Positions 17,413 to 26,369 of a stretch of 64,000 bases of DNA are shown here, one piece after another. Numbering within the stretch: the first letter of the stretch is position 1; each line of letters begins with the position of its first letter. The stretch is taken from contig CAYNSR010000010.1 in NCBI GenBank assembly GCA_964400125.1, positions 1 to 64,000 of the forward strand. Direction: 5' to 3'. The DNA is from Micavibrio sp964400125. Lineage in GTDB: Bacteria > Pseudomonadota > Alphaproteobacteria > Micavibrionales > Micavibrionaceae. Made by a program: the position numbers and the translations under genes. The notes beneath the pieces are model-generated. The model ran no database searches. It was given only the letters and a program-made list of their open reading frames with translations, and was not told the origin of the DNA.

Positions 17413-17961
17413 TTATGCTGCAACGGCCATGCCGGAAGCGCTGGCGTCTTCCGCCGTCAGCGTCGCGGCCACGGCATGGACAACAGCGGCAATCCGGGCG
17501 GCGGCCTGAATCTGTTCACGGGTGACCCCGGCCTTCACCAACACATCTTCATGCGCCTTGACGCAGAACTGGCAACCATTCATGGCCGATACCGCCAGCG
17601 CCCACAATTCAAAATCGGCCTTGTCCACACCGGGGTTGCCAATCACGTTCATGCGCAGTTTCGCAGACATGGTCTGGTAATCGCCGCCCATCATCCCGGC
17701 GAATTTGTAATAGACGTTATTCATCGCCATGATCGACGCGGCAGCACGCGCGGCATTCATGACACCGGAATCGATATGCTGCGCGGCCAGCGCCGCGATT
17801 TTTGAAATCACTTCGGCATTGCCAGTCGCCATCGCCGTGGCCAGAAACGTGCCCCATTTTTGCCGGTCGTTCAGGATTTCTTCCGCCGCCAGTGTAGACA
17901 GGTTCAGGCGCAGGTCTTTGGCATAGTCGGGGATACGGTTTTGCAGGGTTTCGATACTCAT
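17413..17961 (-). CDS. ahpD: Alkyl hydroperoxide reductase AhpD
   Basis: Thiol carboxymuconolactone-decarboxylase-fold protein that re-reduces AhpC and has peroxidase activity in mycobacteria. The active site NGCQFCVKAHE shows the CxxC pair plus the His. ATG 17961 (182 residues, ACGGAG upstream) is chosen over a GTG two codons before. It follows ahpC by 70 nt on the same strand, and oxyR diverges beyond: the ahpC-ahpD-oxyR arrangement gives the function. Confidence 0.94.
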   Translation of the reverse strand: MSIETLQNRIPDYAKDLRLNLSTLAAEEILNDRQKWGTFLATAMATGNAEVISKIAALAAQHIDSGVMNAARAAASIMAMNNVYYKFAGMMGGDYQTMSAKLRMNVIGNPGVDKADFELWALAVSAMNGCQFCVKAHEDVLVKAGVTREQIQAAARIAAVVHAVAATLTAEDASASGMAVAA

Positions 17962-18031
17962 GGACACACTCCGTCAAAAGATGAAAGGAAAACGGCAGGC
18001 GACGATCGCCGCCCGCCGTCACGCGATTTTT

Positions 18032-18595
18032 TTAAGCGGCTTTCAGGTCGATAACATCGCCGCCGACCGGACGGTTGCAGGGGCAAAGCTCATCCGTTTG
18101 CAGCGCATCGAGAATGCGCAGCGTTTCTTTCGGATTGCGCCCGACGTTCAGCGCATTGACGCTGACATGCTGGATAACATTGTGCGGATCGACGATCACC
18201 GTGGCGCGAAGCGCGACACCGGCATCATAGTCCCGCACACCCAGACCATCGACCAGAGTCCCGTTTGTGTCGGCAAACATCCACATATCGAGATTGTGCA
18301 GATCCTTGTGGTCGCGGCGCCATGCCAGTTTGCAGAATTCGTTATCGGTGCTGCCGCCGAGGACGATCGCGTCACGATCGGCAAAATCCTTGTTCAATTT
18401 GGCAAATTCGGCGATCTCGGTCGGGCAGACAAAAGTGAAGTCCTTCGGATAGAAGAAATACACTTTCCATTTTCCCGGAAAGCTTTCCTGCGTGACCGTT
18501 TCGAAAGCGGACTCGCCATTTTCTTCGTGTTTCATGAATTTCGGTTTTACCCCGGTGATGGAAAAATCCGGAAGCGTGTCGCCAATGCCGAGCAT
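18032..18595 (-). CDS. ahpC: Peroxiredoxin AhpC
   Basis: Two-Cys peroxiredoxin that reduces H2O2 and organic hydroperoxides. From ATG 18595 (AGGAG seven bases upstream) the product is 187 residues with the peroxidatic site FTFVCPTEI and a C-terminal DELCPCNR segment. The two close C-terminal Cys (CxC) resemble M. tuberculosis AhpC, which uses AhpD rather than AhpF as reductant, matching the adjacent ahpD and the absence of ahpF. An in-frame ATG at 18676 would add 27 residues covering one OxyR-like region and is unlikely. Confidence 0.96.
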   Translation of the reverse strand: MLGIGDTLPDFSITGVKPKFMKHEENGESAFETVTQESFPGKWKVYFFYPKDFTFVCPTEIAEFAKLNKDFADRDAIVLGGSTDNEFCKLAWRRDHKDLHNLDMWMFADTNGTLVDGLGVRDYDAGVALRATVIVDPHNVIQHVSVNALNVGRNPKETLRILDALQTDELCPCNRPVGGDVIDLKAA

Positions 18596-18684
18596 GTCGT
18601 TCTCCTGTAGAAAAGCAGTTAAAGGGAAGATGTAGAATGGTGCGCCGGAGCCAAAAAATCCAATTGGAATTTTCATGGACTTGT

Positions 18685-18699
18685 ATAGATTTTATCTAT
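18685..18699. promoter_or_regulatory. OxyR-type half-site 1 (ATAG-N7-CTAT)
   Basis: ATAG-N7-CTAT at 18685-18699, embedded in a 21-nt palindrome (18682-18702, nine-base arms, three-base centre). It lies in the ahpC-oxyR divergent gap, 90 nt from the ahpC start. The motif equals the published OxyR half-site pattern. Confidence 0.7.
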
Positions 18700-18717
18700 A
18701 CATATACGCGGAATTTT

Positions 18718-18732
18718 ATAGGAAAAATCTAT
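18718..18732. promoter_or_regulatory. OxyR-type half-site 2 overlapping the oxyR start codon
   Basis: A second exact ATAG-N7-CTAT at 18718-18732, centre-to-centre 33 nt (about three helical turns) from the first. Its last two bases are the first two of the oxyR ATG, so occupancy could block oxyR translation-region transcription, i.e. autorepression. Classical OxyR tetramer sites have the two motifs 22 nt apart. Confidence 0.6.
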
Positions 18733-19651
18733 GGATAACCTGCCTGCTGCCCCGCCCCACCTGCCGTCATTGCGGCAATTGCAATATTTTGTGACGATTA
18801 TGAAAACAAAATCCTTCAGCCGCGCCGCTGCTGCCTGCAACGTCACCCAGCCGACCTTGAGCAGCGGCCTGCGCGAACTCGAACTGCATCTGGGGGAAAA
18901 ACTTTTTGAACGCACCAGCCGCGGCGTGACCCTGACCCGCGCCGGAATGGAACTGGCCCTCCCCGCGCAGGATATTCTGGCGCGGGCGGAAAAATTTATC
19001 GGCATGGCCCGCCATAACCGCGCGCCCATGACCGGCGGCCTGATGCTCGGGATCATTCCCACCATTGCGCCCTATATCCTGCCGCGCCTGTTGCCTGCGT
19101 TGCAGGCGACTTACCCTGACCTCGACCTGCAACTCCGCGAAGACCTGACCGGGCGCTTGCTCGGTGCGCTGGAACGACATGAAATGGATGTGGCCTTGAT
19201 GGCCTTTCCCTTTGATACGCCGGGCGTCGAACAGATGATCCTGTGGTCGGAGCCGTTTCTGCTGGCGACTCCGGGGAACGGCCAAATGGACCCGCGCCCT
19301 CTGGCCCTTGCCGACCTGCCGCAACACAATATCATGCTGCTCGAAGACGGGCATTGCCTGCGCGACCACGCGCTGGCAGCCTGCCGCCTGCAACCCGCGG
19401 CACGGCGGAAAACCTTTGGTGCCACCAGCCTTGCGACCCTGATCCAGATGGTGCAACACGGTTACGGCGCGACCCTGCTGCCCGCCATGGCCATCAACAC
19501 GGATCACCCGCCCGAGGGGATGAACCTGCAATGCTTTGCCAACCCGCAACCGGTCCGCCAGATCGGTCTGGCATGGCGAAAAGGCAGCGCACGGGAAAAA
19601 GAATTCAAAATCCTTGGTAAATTTATTGTCAAAACGCTCAAGTCCGGCTAG
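18731..19651 (+). CDS. oxyR: LysR-type hydrogen-peroxide sensor OxyR
   Basis: A 306-residue LysR regulator. The winged helix-turn-helix is at about residues 14-72 (SFSRAAAACNVTQPTLSSGL). In the effector domain the OxyR-specific motif EDGHCLRDHALAAC contains the two redox Cys, C209 and C218, equivalent to E. coli C199 and C208. It diverges from ahpC-ahpD across a 135-nt gap that holds two OxyR half-sites, the second over its own start. The downstream trhO starts 11 nt after its stop and is likely co-transcribed. Confidence 0.95.
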   Translation: MDNLPAAPPHLPSLRQLQYFVTIMKTKSFSRAAAACNVTQPTLSSGLRELELHLGEKLFERTSRGVTLTRAGMELALPAQDILARAEKFIGMARHNRAPMTGGLMLGIIPTIAPYILPRLLPALQATYPDLDLQLREDLTGRLLGALERHEMDVALMAFPFDTPGVEQMILWSEPFLLATPGNGQMDPRPLALADLPQHNIMLLEDGHCLRDHALAACRLQPAARRKTFGATSLATLIQMVQHGYGATLLPAMAINTDHPPEGMNLQCFANPQPVRQIGLAWRKGSAREKEFKILGKFIVKTLKSG

Positions 19652-19662
19652 ATACTCAGGGC

Positions 19663-20424
19663 ATGACATACAAAGTTGCCGCATTTTACCGTTTTGTAAA
19701 ACTGGATAACATCTCCGCCCTGCAGGCGGAGATCAAGGCATTTTGCGCCGCGCACGATATTTTCGGCACTATCCTTCTGGCATCGGAAGGGGTGAACGGC
19801 ACGATCGCCGGAATGCCGGAACAGATCGATCAAACGGTCGATTTTCTTGACCGCGTCGTCGACCTGCGGCAGGGCGAAGTGAAATTTTCGACCGCGCAGG
19901 ACAAGCCGTTCATGCGCCTGAAGGTACGTCCGAAAAAAGAGATCATCACCATGAAATGCCCCGCCGCCGACCCGACGGTCAGGACCGGCATCGCCGTGAG
20001 CGCGGAAGAATGGAACGACCTTATCAATGATCCGGAAGTGTTGTTGATCGACACGCGCAATGATTACGAAACCGGCATCGGCATCTTCGACGGTGCGGTC
20101 GATCCGCAAATTCGTCATTTCAGCCAGTTCCCCGATTTCGTCAAAAAACATCTCGACCCGGCGAAGCACAAAAAGGTGGCGATGTTTTGCACCGGGGGCA
20201 TACGCTGTGAAAAGGCATCAAGCTATATGCTGAACGAGGGTTTCGAAACCGTCTATCAGCTCAAGGGCGGCATCCTCAAATATCTGGAAAATATCCCGCC
20301 GGAGCAGAGCAAATGGAACGGCGCCTGCTTTGTTTTCGATGGACGGCTCGCGCTCGAACACGGGCTTCAGGAATCGGAACTCTGTGATTCAATTCGCAAA
20401 AGCCGGGAATACCGGACACTGTAA
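19663..20424 (+). CDS. trhO: tRNA uridine(34) hydroxylase TrhO (rhodanese family)
   Basis: Oxygen-dependent enzyme forming 5-hydroxyuridine at tRNA position 34. The 253-residue product has the N-terminal acylphosphatase-like domain (AAFYRFVKLDNISALQ, LLASEGVNGTIAG) and a rhodanese domain with LLIDTRNDYETGIGIFDGA and the active-site loop CTGGIRCEKAS. It lacks the long C-terminal Cys-rich extension of some homologues. It starts 11 nt after oxyR, suggesting co-transcription with the peroxide regulator. Confidence 0.93.
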   Translation: MTYKVAAFYRFVKLDNISALQAEIKAFCAAHDIFGTILLASEGVNGTIAGMPEQIDQTVDFLDRVVDLRQGEVKFSTAQDKPFMRLKVRPKKEIITMKCPAADPTVRTGIAVSAEEWNDLINDPEVLLIDTRNDYETGIGIFDGAVDPQIRHFSQFPDFVKKHLDPAKHKKVAMFCTGGIRCEKASSYMLNEGFETVYQLKGGILKYLENIPPEQSKWNGACFVFDGRLALEHGLQESELCDSIRKSREYRTL

Positions 20425-20508
20425 ACGAGACCTTAACGCTCTATCTCTATAATTTAATGAAAGGGGACCACAAAGATCCGGCGAACGGATTATGGAGGAG
20501 GTGCGGGC

Positions 20509-21090
20509 GTGTCGTTATTTTCCAAAGAGATCAAAACAAATCTGCTGGGGACGTTTGAGGTTGCGCTGTTCATGCGCGAGGGGCCGAATCGATTCGGCAA
20601 TACGCGTGATGAGGCGTTCCGCTCCTTTTTGATCCCGACATTTTTATTTCCGGCCTCGGCGATGGCCTTCTTTCTGTCCGGCGCGCCGGAGAGTATCGGG
20701 GCGACGGAAAATACCCTGCTGATGTTGCTCAGCCTGCGCATCGTTTTTTTCTGGGCGTTGTTTTTTGGAACGGTGGCGTGGATATTGCGGCGTGTCGATC
20801 ACATGAATCATTTCTACCGTTTTGTTGTCGCGGCAAACTGGGTAGCGATCCCGACGACCGTTATTTTCATGCCTGTGCTGTGGATGCTGGTCAGTGGTGC
20901 TTATAGCTGGGACCAACTCTATCCGTTCACGATGTTTCTGGTTTTCTACGGCTATGCGCTGATTGCCTACGCCGCCGTATATGCCCTGATTGTGCCGTGG
21001 GAATTTGCCATGTTTATCGCCATGATCTGTATGGTCATCAGTGACGGCACATTGAATTTAATGACCTGGATTGGCCGCGTTCTGGCCTGA
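20509..21090 (+). CDS. Small multi-spanning membrane protein, paralogue of the one at 1754
   Basis: A 193-residue membrane protein with about five hydrophobic segments and a GTG start preceded by GGAGGAGG. Family unknown. It aligns by eye with the protein at 1754-2326 through LLGTFE, RSFLIP, and HFYR-x5-NW, at the same positions in both. The last 33 nt overlap the 3' end of galE on the opposite strand. In the 84-nt gap before it nothing but the ribosome site is evident. Confidence 0.78.
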   Translation: MSLFSKEIKTNLLGTFEVALFMREGPNRFGNTRDEAFRSFLIPTFLFPASAMAFFLSGAPESIGATENTLLMLLSLRIVFFWALFFGTVAWILRRVDHMNHFYRFVVAANWVAIPTTVIFMPVLWMLVSGAYSWDQLYPFTMFLVFYGYALIAYAAVYALIVPWEFAMFIAMICMVISDGTLNLMTWIGRVLA

Positions 21091-22104
21091 TGGCGATTTT
21101 TTCCACGACGACACCAGCGCCCGGTAATCGTCGCTCCTATGCCATTCCACGGCAGAAGATACGATTTCATCGAGCCGATAGCGTGGCGTCCACCCCAGTA
21201 CGCGCGCGGCCTTTTCTGCGTTGGCGACCATAACCGCGACATCCCCCGGGCGGGCGGGCAAGGCCCGCACACGCAGCGTATCTTGGAAATAACCCTGCAC
21301 CGTATCCAGAACCTGCCGCACGGAATGGCCTGAACCAGTGCCGAGATTGAAAATGTCGCTGGCACCCCCGCCCTGCAAATACGCAAGCGCCGCGATGTGA
21401 GCATCAGCCAGATCACAGACATGAATGTAATCACGAATGGCCGTCCCGTCAGGCGTGGGGTAATCGGTGCCGAATAGCGAAATATCCCCCTCATACCCAA
21501 GGGCGGAAAGAATCACGCGCGGGACAAGGTTGGTCTCCGGCCAATGCGCCTCGCCGATACCAATCCCGTCCGGTGCGGCCCCGGCGGCATTGAAATAGCG
21601 CAAGATAACGGAACCGAATGCGTCACCCCCGAGGGCCTTCAGTATATTTTCTGCATCGATTTTGCTCTGCCCGTAAGGGTTCGCCGGACGCAAGGGCATA
21701 TCCTCGCTCACGCTGCCGTCTGCACCGGGGATACCGTAAACCGCAGCAGTGCTGGAAAAAATAACGTGCGGTACGCCACATTCCTTGACCGTTTCAAAAA
21801 GACGCGCCGTGCGGCACACATTGTTTTCCTGAAACGCTTCCGGTTCCCGCATCGACCACGCAACATCTGTGAAAGCGGCAAAATCCATCAGCGCCGATGG
21901 CTGGAAGGTTGCGCAAATCTCACGGATCAGATCGGCGTTGCCAATATTGCCCGCGACGAGCGGTCCCCATTTCACCGCCCACGCATGCCCCGCAGACAGG
22001 TCATCAATAACCACGGGCTTATACCCCGCAGCATGAAGCCGCCAGCACACATGCGACCCTATATAACCGGCGCCACCGGCGACAAGTACATTTTTCCTCT
22101 TCAT
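21058..22104 (-). CDS. galE: UDP-glucose 4-epimerase
   Basis: Interconverts UDP-glucose and UDP-galactose (some homologues act on the N-acetyl sugars), feeding polysaccharide synthesis. 348 residues; Rossmann motif VAGGAGYIGSHVC at the N-terminus, IVFSS-type segment HVIFSSTAAVYG, and the catalytic YGQSK. It overlaps the preceding glycosyltransferase gene by 4 nt and is the last gene of the wecA-like/glycosyltransferase/galE operon. Converges with and overlaps the membrane-protein gene at 20509 by 33 nt. Confidence 0.94.
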   Translation of the reverse strand: MKRKNVLVAGGAGYIGSHVCWRLHAAGYKPVVIDDLSAGHAWAVKWGPLVAGNIGNADLIREICATFQPSALMDFAAFTDVAWSMREPEAFQENNVCRTARLFETVKECGVPHVIFSSTAAVYGIPGADGSVSEDMPLRPANPYGQSKIDAENILKALGGDAFGSVILRYFNAAGAAPDGIGIGEAHWPETNLVPRVILSALGYEGDISLFGTDYPTPDGTAIRDYIHVCDLADAHIAALAYLQGGGASDIFNLGTGSGHSVRQVLDTVQGYFQDTLRVRALPARPGDVAVMVANAEKAARVLGWTPRYRLDEIVSSAVEWHRSDDYRALVSSWKKSPSGQNAANPGH

Positions 22105-23267
22105 TCCGGCACGCTATCGCCCCGCCCGGCCTGCGTCAATTGCAGCTTTTGATAAAGATCATGCACGACATTGGTAACGCGGGCAGAGGAAAAGTGCGTT
22201 ACGACACGATTACGGCTTTTTTCGCCCATCTGTGCACAACATTCCGGGTCGGCGGCAAGGGTGCGGATCGCATCGGCCAGCGCCGCCGCATCCTCTTCCG
22301 GGACCAACAGACCGTTCACCCCGTCCTCCACGACATCCCTGCATCCGGGAACATCCGTTGCAATCAGGGGACGGGCGCAGGCGGCGGCTTCGAGCAGGGA
22401 GACCGGCAGCCCTTCCCCGCCGATGGTCGGTTGCAGAGCCAGATGCACCTGCGGCCAGATCGCGGACATGTCGGTTTGCTGGCCCTTCCAGATCACAGCG
22501 GGGTTTTCATCGCACCAGATTTTCATCTGGTCCGCCGTCCATGATTGCGGATTGCCCGGGTCCGGCATGCCGCAGACCCACAGGCGAACCGCTGCATTTT
22601 CTTCCTTGAGAATCGCGAAAGCGTCGCGGATCGTCTGCAACCCCTTCATGGCGATCAGGCGTCCGGCGAACATGCAAATAAAAGGCGGGGTCTGCGGCAA
22701 AGGCGAAGGCAGGAAACGCCCGGTATCGACGCCAGAACCGGGAATGACCATCGAACGGTCCGGGTGCGCCATTTTTCCCTGACGCATCCGACGGCAATCA
22801 TCTTCGTTTTCAAACAGGGTCCAGACGCGCGCGCACCCGGCAAATGCGCGAAATAAAGGAAAAAACACCGGACGTAATGCGCGCGCCAGCAAAATGTCGC
22901 CGTAGAACAACGTCCCAAGGCCGACAAACCCGTTCACGACGCACGGCACCCGCGCCAGCCAAGCGGCCACGGACCCGAAGAGGATCGGTTTCAGGGCGAT
23001 ATGATGAACGATGGCAGGCTTTTCATGTCGGTATATTGCCGCCAGCCGCGCTATCTGGACTATCGCGGTGAAAGGATTGCGGCTTTGCCGGTCAAAGGGG
23101 AAGTCAATCAGGCGCACGCCAAGCCCCTCGATCACCTCATGCTGGCCGCCCACGCGCGTTACAAGGGCGACATCAAATCCGGCCCTCTGCGCGGCACGCA
23201 GGGTCGGGATGCGGTGAAGCATGAAAAACCAGTCATCATTCACCACATAAATCAGCGTCCCCGTCAT
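22101..23267 (-). CDS. GT4-family glycosyltransferase
   Basis: A 388-residue retaining glycosyltransferase of the GT-B fold. The N-terminal half (VVNDDWFFMLHRIPTLRAAQ, IVHHIALKPILFGSVAA) recalls PglA-type enzymes that add an N-acetylhexosamine to an undecaprenyl-linked sugar. The C-terminal donor domain has GRLIAMKGLQTI and the E-x7-E region GGEGLPVSLLEAAACARPLI. Four-base overlaps with the wecA-like gene upstream and galE downstream make a tight operon: the first gene would load a sugar on undecaprenyl phosphate, this one add the second sugar, and galE supply its UDP-activated donor (inference). Confidence 0.88.
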   Translation of the reverse strand: MTGTLIYVVNDDWFFMLHRIPTLRAAQRAGFDVALVTRVGGQHEVIEGLGVRLIDFPFDRQSRNPFTAIVQIARLAAIYRHEKPAIVHHIALKPILFGSVAAWLARVPCVVNGFVGLGTLFYGDILLARALRPVFFPLFRAFAGCARVWTLFENEDDCRRMRQGKMAHPDRSMVIPGSGVDTGRFLPSPLPQTPPFICMFAGRLIAMKGLQTIRDAFAILKEENAAVRLWVCGMPDPGNPQSWTADQMKIWCDENPAVIWKGQQTDMSAIWPQVHLALQPTIGGEGLPVSLLEAAACARPLIATDVPGCRDVVEDGVNGLLVPEEDAAALADAIRTLAADPECCAQMGEKSRNRVVTHFSSARVTNVVHDLYQKLQLTQAGRGDSVPE

Positions 23268-24337
23268 GCCCTATCGCTCCGATGCAGGAAAAACATAATC
23301 ATCCTGCGCAGACGCGCCGGACGCATGTTCATATATATATGCAGGAACAAAAGCGCGATCCAGGCATAGGCCAGAATATATTCCGGCACACCGAGCAGCA
23401 TGCCGCCGACACCGATCAGGCCAAGTAAAAAACCGATCGCCGTCATGATAGCGGTTGCCCGGGCAACCGGAATTCCGGCATTGACGAAATGGTGGTGGAA
23501 ATGATTACGGTCGGGGGAGAACGGGTGACGCCCCTGCGACACGCGCCGGGCGAACTGGGCGCATGTATCCATGATCGGCAGGGCCAGAATCCACGCCACA
23601 GAAATCGGATCGATCACCGGATCGATGCCCCACCCCATCCGCATGCCGAACCAGGCGAGCGACAGGCCGAGCGCCATGCTGCCTGCATCGCCCAGAAAAA
23701 TATTGGCCTTGCGGCGGAAGGGGCTGCGCATGTTGTAAACCAGAAACGCCGCCAGCGCCGCCATCATGATAGCAACGGGAAGCGCCAGAGCAGATCCGGC
23801 CAGAACAGCCGGAATGAGCATCCAGAACAACGCGACGAAGCTTTTCCCGCCAGCAAGCCCGTCCAGACCGTCGATCAGGTTGATGGCGTTGATAAGCAAG
23901 ACCGTGGCGATCAATGAAAAAGGAATATGCATCCACCCGAGCCAGACCGTGCCGAAACCGAACAGGTCACCAAGCGACGCGGCCCGCGCCCCGCCGTAAA
24001 CGATCAGTCCTGCGGCTGTAAACTGGGCAAGGAATTTCCAGCGCGGACGAATGGCATAGCGGTCATCCAGCGCCCCGGCAATCATAATCACAATAAGCGC
24101 CGCCCAGAATGTCCCGTAAACCTGTATGTCTGCACCGGCAGCCATGGTCATCAGGATAAAGACGGGAACGATCACCAACCCGCCGATCGGCGGTGTCGGA
24201 CGGATATGATCCTTGCGCCCGCCCGGTTGATCAACGTACCCGAAACGCAACGCGAAATTCCGCGCCAGCGGCACAAGGCCCAGCACGACCAGAAAAGACA
24301 GAAAAGGAAAAATCAGCATTGGAAAAGACGCAGCCAT
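23264..24337 (-). CDS. Undecaprenyl-phosphate sugar-1-phosphate transferase (WecA/MraY family)
   Basis: A 357-residue polytopic protein with about ten membrane segments. Family signatures: VDQPGGRKDHIRPTPPIGG near the start, ALDDRY (Mg-binding Asp), NAINLIDGLDGLAGG, FLGDAGSM, and the HIHH-type RNHFHHHF loop that marks the WecA/TagO group rather than MraY. It would begin assembly of a surface glycan on the lipid carrier. First gene of the three-gene operon ending in galE. Confidence 0.9.
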   Translation of the reverse strand: MAASFPMLIFPFLSFLVVLGLVPLARNFALRFGYVDQPGGRKDHIRPTPPIGGLVIVPVFILMTMAAGADIQVYGTFWAALIVIMIAGALDDRYAIRPRWKFLAQFTAAGLIVYGGARAASLGDLFGFGTVWLGWMHIPFSLIATVLLINAINLIDGLDGLAGGKSFVALFWMLIPAVLAGSALALPVAIMMAALAAFLVYNMRSPFRRKANIFLGDAGSMALGLSLAWFGMRMGWGIDPVIDPISVAWILALPIMDTCAQFARRVSQGRHPFSPDRNHFHHHFVNAGIPVARATAIMTAIGFLLGLIGVGGMLLGVPEYILAYAWIALLFLHIYMNMRPARLRRMIMFFLHRSDRA

Positions 24338-24395
24338 GGCGACACTGTCGCATACTTCATGCGAAGAAAAAAGGCATGTGAATCAAGACAATGAA

Positions 24396-24593
24396 TTATT
24401 CAACCTGACCTTCGGCGTCAGCCATCCTGCCGGCGATCACATCGAAAATATCCTGCAAGGACCCACCCGTCAGAAAGATCGCGGCAACGATCACCAATGA
24501 AACGCCCCCCGCAATCATGGCGTATTCAATCGCCGTGGCGGCACGTTCATCACGCACCCATTGCCGCAAACATATTTTCAGAACATAAAACAT
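24396..24593 (-). CDS. Flp/Fap-type pilin
   Basis: A 65-residue class IVb pilin: short basic leader, then ERAATAIEYAMIAGG, the Flp signature with Glu at position 5 of the mature form, followed by one hydrophobic segment and a short tail. The residue before the expected cleavage point is Ala instead of the usual Gly. No other tad genes are in the window, so its secretion machinery must be encoded elsewhere. Ribosome site GGGAGA lies a little far upstream. Confidence 0.9.
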   Translation of the reverse strand: MFYVLKICLRQWVRDERAATAIEYAMIAGGVSLVIVAAIFLTGGSLQDIFDVIAGRMADAEGQVE

Positions 24594-24632
24594 CAGATAT
24601 CCAGTCTCCCCGATCCAGCTCTCCTCATTGTA

Positions 24633-26369
24633 TCACATCCGCCCGTGCCGTGCTGCACGATCCAGAAAACGCTGCGGGGACAAGAGGTTAACGGTTTCAC
24701 GCGGCAGAGAAAAGGCCGTTCCGCAGATCATATCCGCAATCAGATTCGCCCCGGCAAGGCTGGACACCATGCCGTGAGAACCATGCCCGGTGGTGATATA
24801 TGATCCGGGGCTGTCCGGCACCGCCCCGATCACCGGGAAACGGTCCTGCGCGGCGTAACGCAACGCCGCGCGGGCCCCCGTGACCATGTCGCCACCCAGA
24901 CCGAGTCCGGGGACAGAGGTTTCGAGCTGGCGCAGGATATCGTGCGTATCTTCCTCCCGGATATCGACATCATGCAACCATTTTTGAAATGTCGACCCGA
25001 TAACATGCCCGCCATCATGGGCCGCGCCGATATATCCCCCATAACACAGATTCGTCCGCAATGCCGTGCTGGCATCACTGGCCCGGGTTGTAACAATCTG
25101 ACCGCGCACGGTATGCAGGGGAATCCACGGGAAAAATTCCCTGACCCCGATGCCGTTGGCAAAAATGACTGTGTCGAATGCGCGCAACATATCCAACGTC
25201 GGTTTTGTCGACAGGCGTATCTCGATTCCTTCGGACCAACGCCCGCACAGATCGCGGGGAGATGCGTGGCCGGAATCGGGCAGGTGCAGAACGGCGCACG
25301 GAATCTTGACTCCAGCCAGATCGGAGGCGTCCTGCGCTTCCAGAATCTGCATATGCCCGGCAGGCCAGCCCCATGATTCCCGGCAGGCACCAAACCGCTT
25401 CGCTTTTTCAGCGTCCGTCAGAAGATGCAGGCTGCCGCAACGTTCCGCCGGAAGTCCGCGCGAGGCCAGAGCGAACCCGGCCATATAAAAATCAGCCTCG
25501 GCACTGCGCTGCGCGCTCAGGCGCGGGTTGAATATTCCGCGCGGGTTGCCTGACGCGCCGCTGGCAATTTCAGACGCGGCATCGAACAACACCGGCGAAA
25601 AACCGCGCGCACGCAAAACCCGGGCACAAGCCGTCCCCGCCAGCCCGGCCCCCAGTATAGCGATGCTGCGCGGAAGCGATGCCGGAGAAGACGATCCGCC
25701 CCCGGCGATAAAACGCGCCGTGACCATGTCGCGCTTGCGGCCATAGCCGGGCTTTTTTTCCACCGCGAATCCTGCCGCCGCCAGACCGCGCCGCACCACA
25801 CCGGCCGCGGTAAAGGTTGCGACGCTGGCGCCGTCATTGCTCAGCCGCGCCATCTGGCCGAAGACATGTTCCGTCCACATTTGCGGATTTTTAGCCGGAG
25901 CAAACCCGTCAAGAAACCAGCAATCCACCCCCGCCGGGCAAATCACACGCGGCAGGGCCTGATTGACATCGTCAAAAATCAGGGTCAGCCGCACCCGGCC
26001 AAAATCGATCCGGTGCCAGCCGGGAATGCGCATGGGATAATGTTCCGCCAGCCGTTCCAGCCTGCCGCCAAATTCCGGCGACCAGTGCCGCAGCGCCTGC
26101 ATGATCTCCGCCGCAGAAAGGGGGAATTTTTCAAAAGAGATGTAATCGAGGACGCAATCCCGGGCAGCCGATGAATCAAACAAGGTCCAGGCGGCAAGGA
26201 AATTCAGCCCCGTCCCGAATCCGGTCTCGGCAACGGTAAAATGCCGTCTCTGGCCCCACGATTCCGGCAAATTGTTGTTTTTAAGGAAAACATGGCGTGT
26301 TTCCGCCAGACCGTCATCCGGGGAGAAGTAGATATCGTCAAATTGCCGGGATCGCGGCGCATCCGTCAT
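24633..26369 (-). CDS. mnmC: Bifunctional tRNA 5-methylaminomethyl-2-thiouridine biosynthesis protein MnmC
   Basis: Last two steps of mnm5s2U34 synthesis in tRNA. From ATG 26369 the product is 578 residues. The N-terminal methyltransferase domain shows VAETGFGTGLNFLAAW and CWFLDGFAPAKNPQMW; the C-terminal FAD oxidoreductase begins with IAILGAGLAGTACARVLRAR and continues with ASGNPRGIFNPRLS and TGHGSHGMVSS. Both catalytic halves appear intact. The frame is open 45 codons further upstream, but those residues do not resemble MnmC. Confidence 0.94.
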   Translation of the reverse strand: MTDAPRSRQFDDIYFSPDDGLAETRHVFLKNNNLPESWGQRRHFTVAETGFGTGLNFLAAWTLFDSSAARDCVLDYISFEKFPLSAAEIMQALRHWSPEFGGRLERLAEHYPMRIPGWHRIDFGRVRLTLIFDDVNQALPRVICPAGVDCWFLDGFAPAKNPQMWTEHVFGQMARLSNDGASVATFTAAGVVRRGLAAAGFAVEKKPGYGRKRDMVTARFIAGGGSSSPASLPRSIAILGAGLAGTACARVLRARGFSPVLFDAASEIASGASGNPRGIFNPRLSAQRSAEADFYMAGFALASRGLPAERCGSLHLLTDAEKAKRFGACRESWGWPAGHMQILEAQDASDLAGVKIPCAVLHLPDSGHASPRDLCGRWSEGIEIRLSTKPTLDMLRAFDTVIFANGIGVREFFPWIPLHTVRGQIVTTRASDASTALRTNLCYGGYIGAAHDGGHVIGSTFQKWLHDVDIREEDTHDILRQLETSVPGLGLGGDMVTGARAALRYAAQDRFPVIGAVPDSPGSYITTGHGSHGMVSSLAGANLIADMICGTAFSLPRETVNLLSPQRFLDRAARHGRM

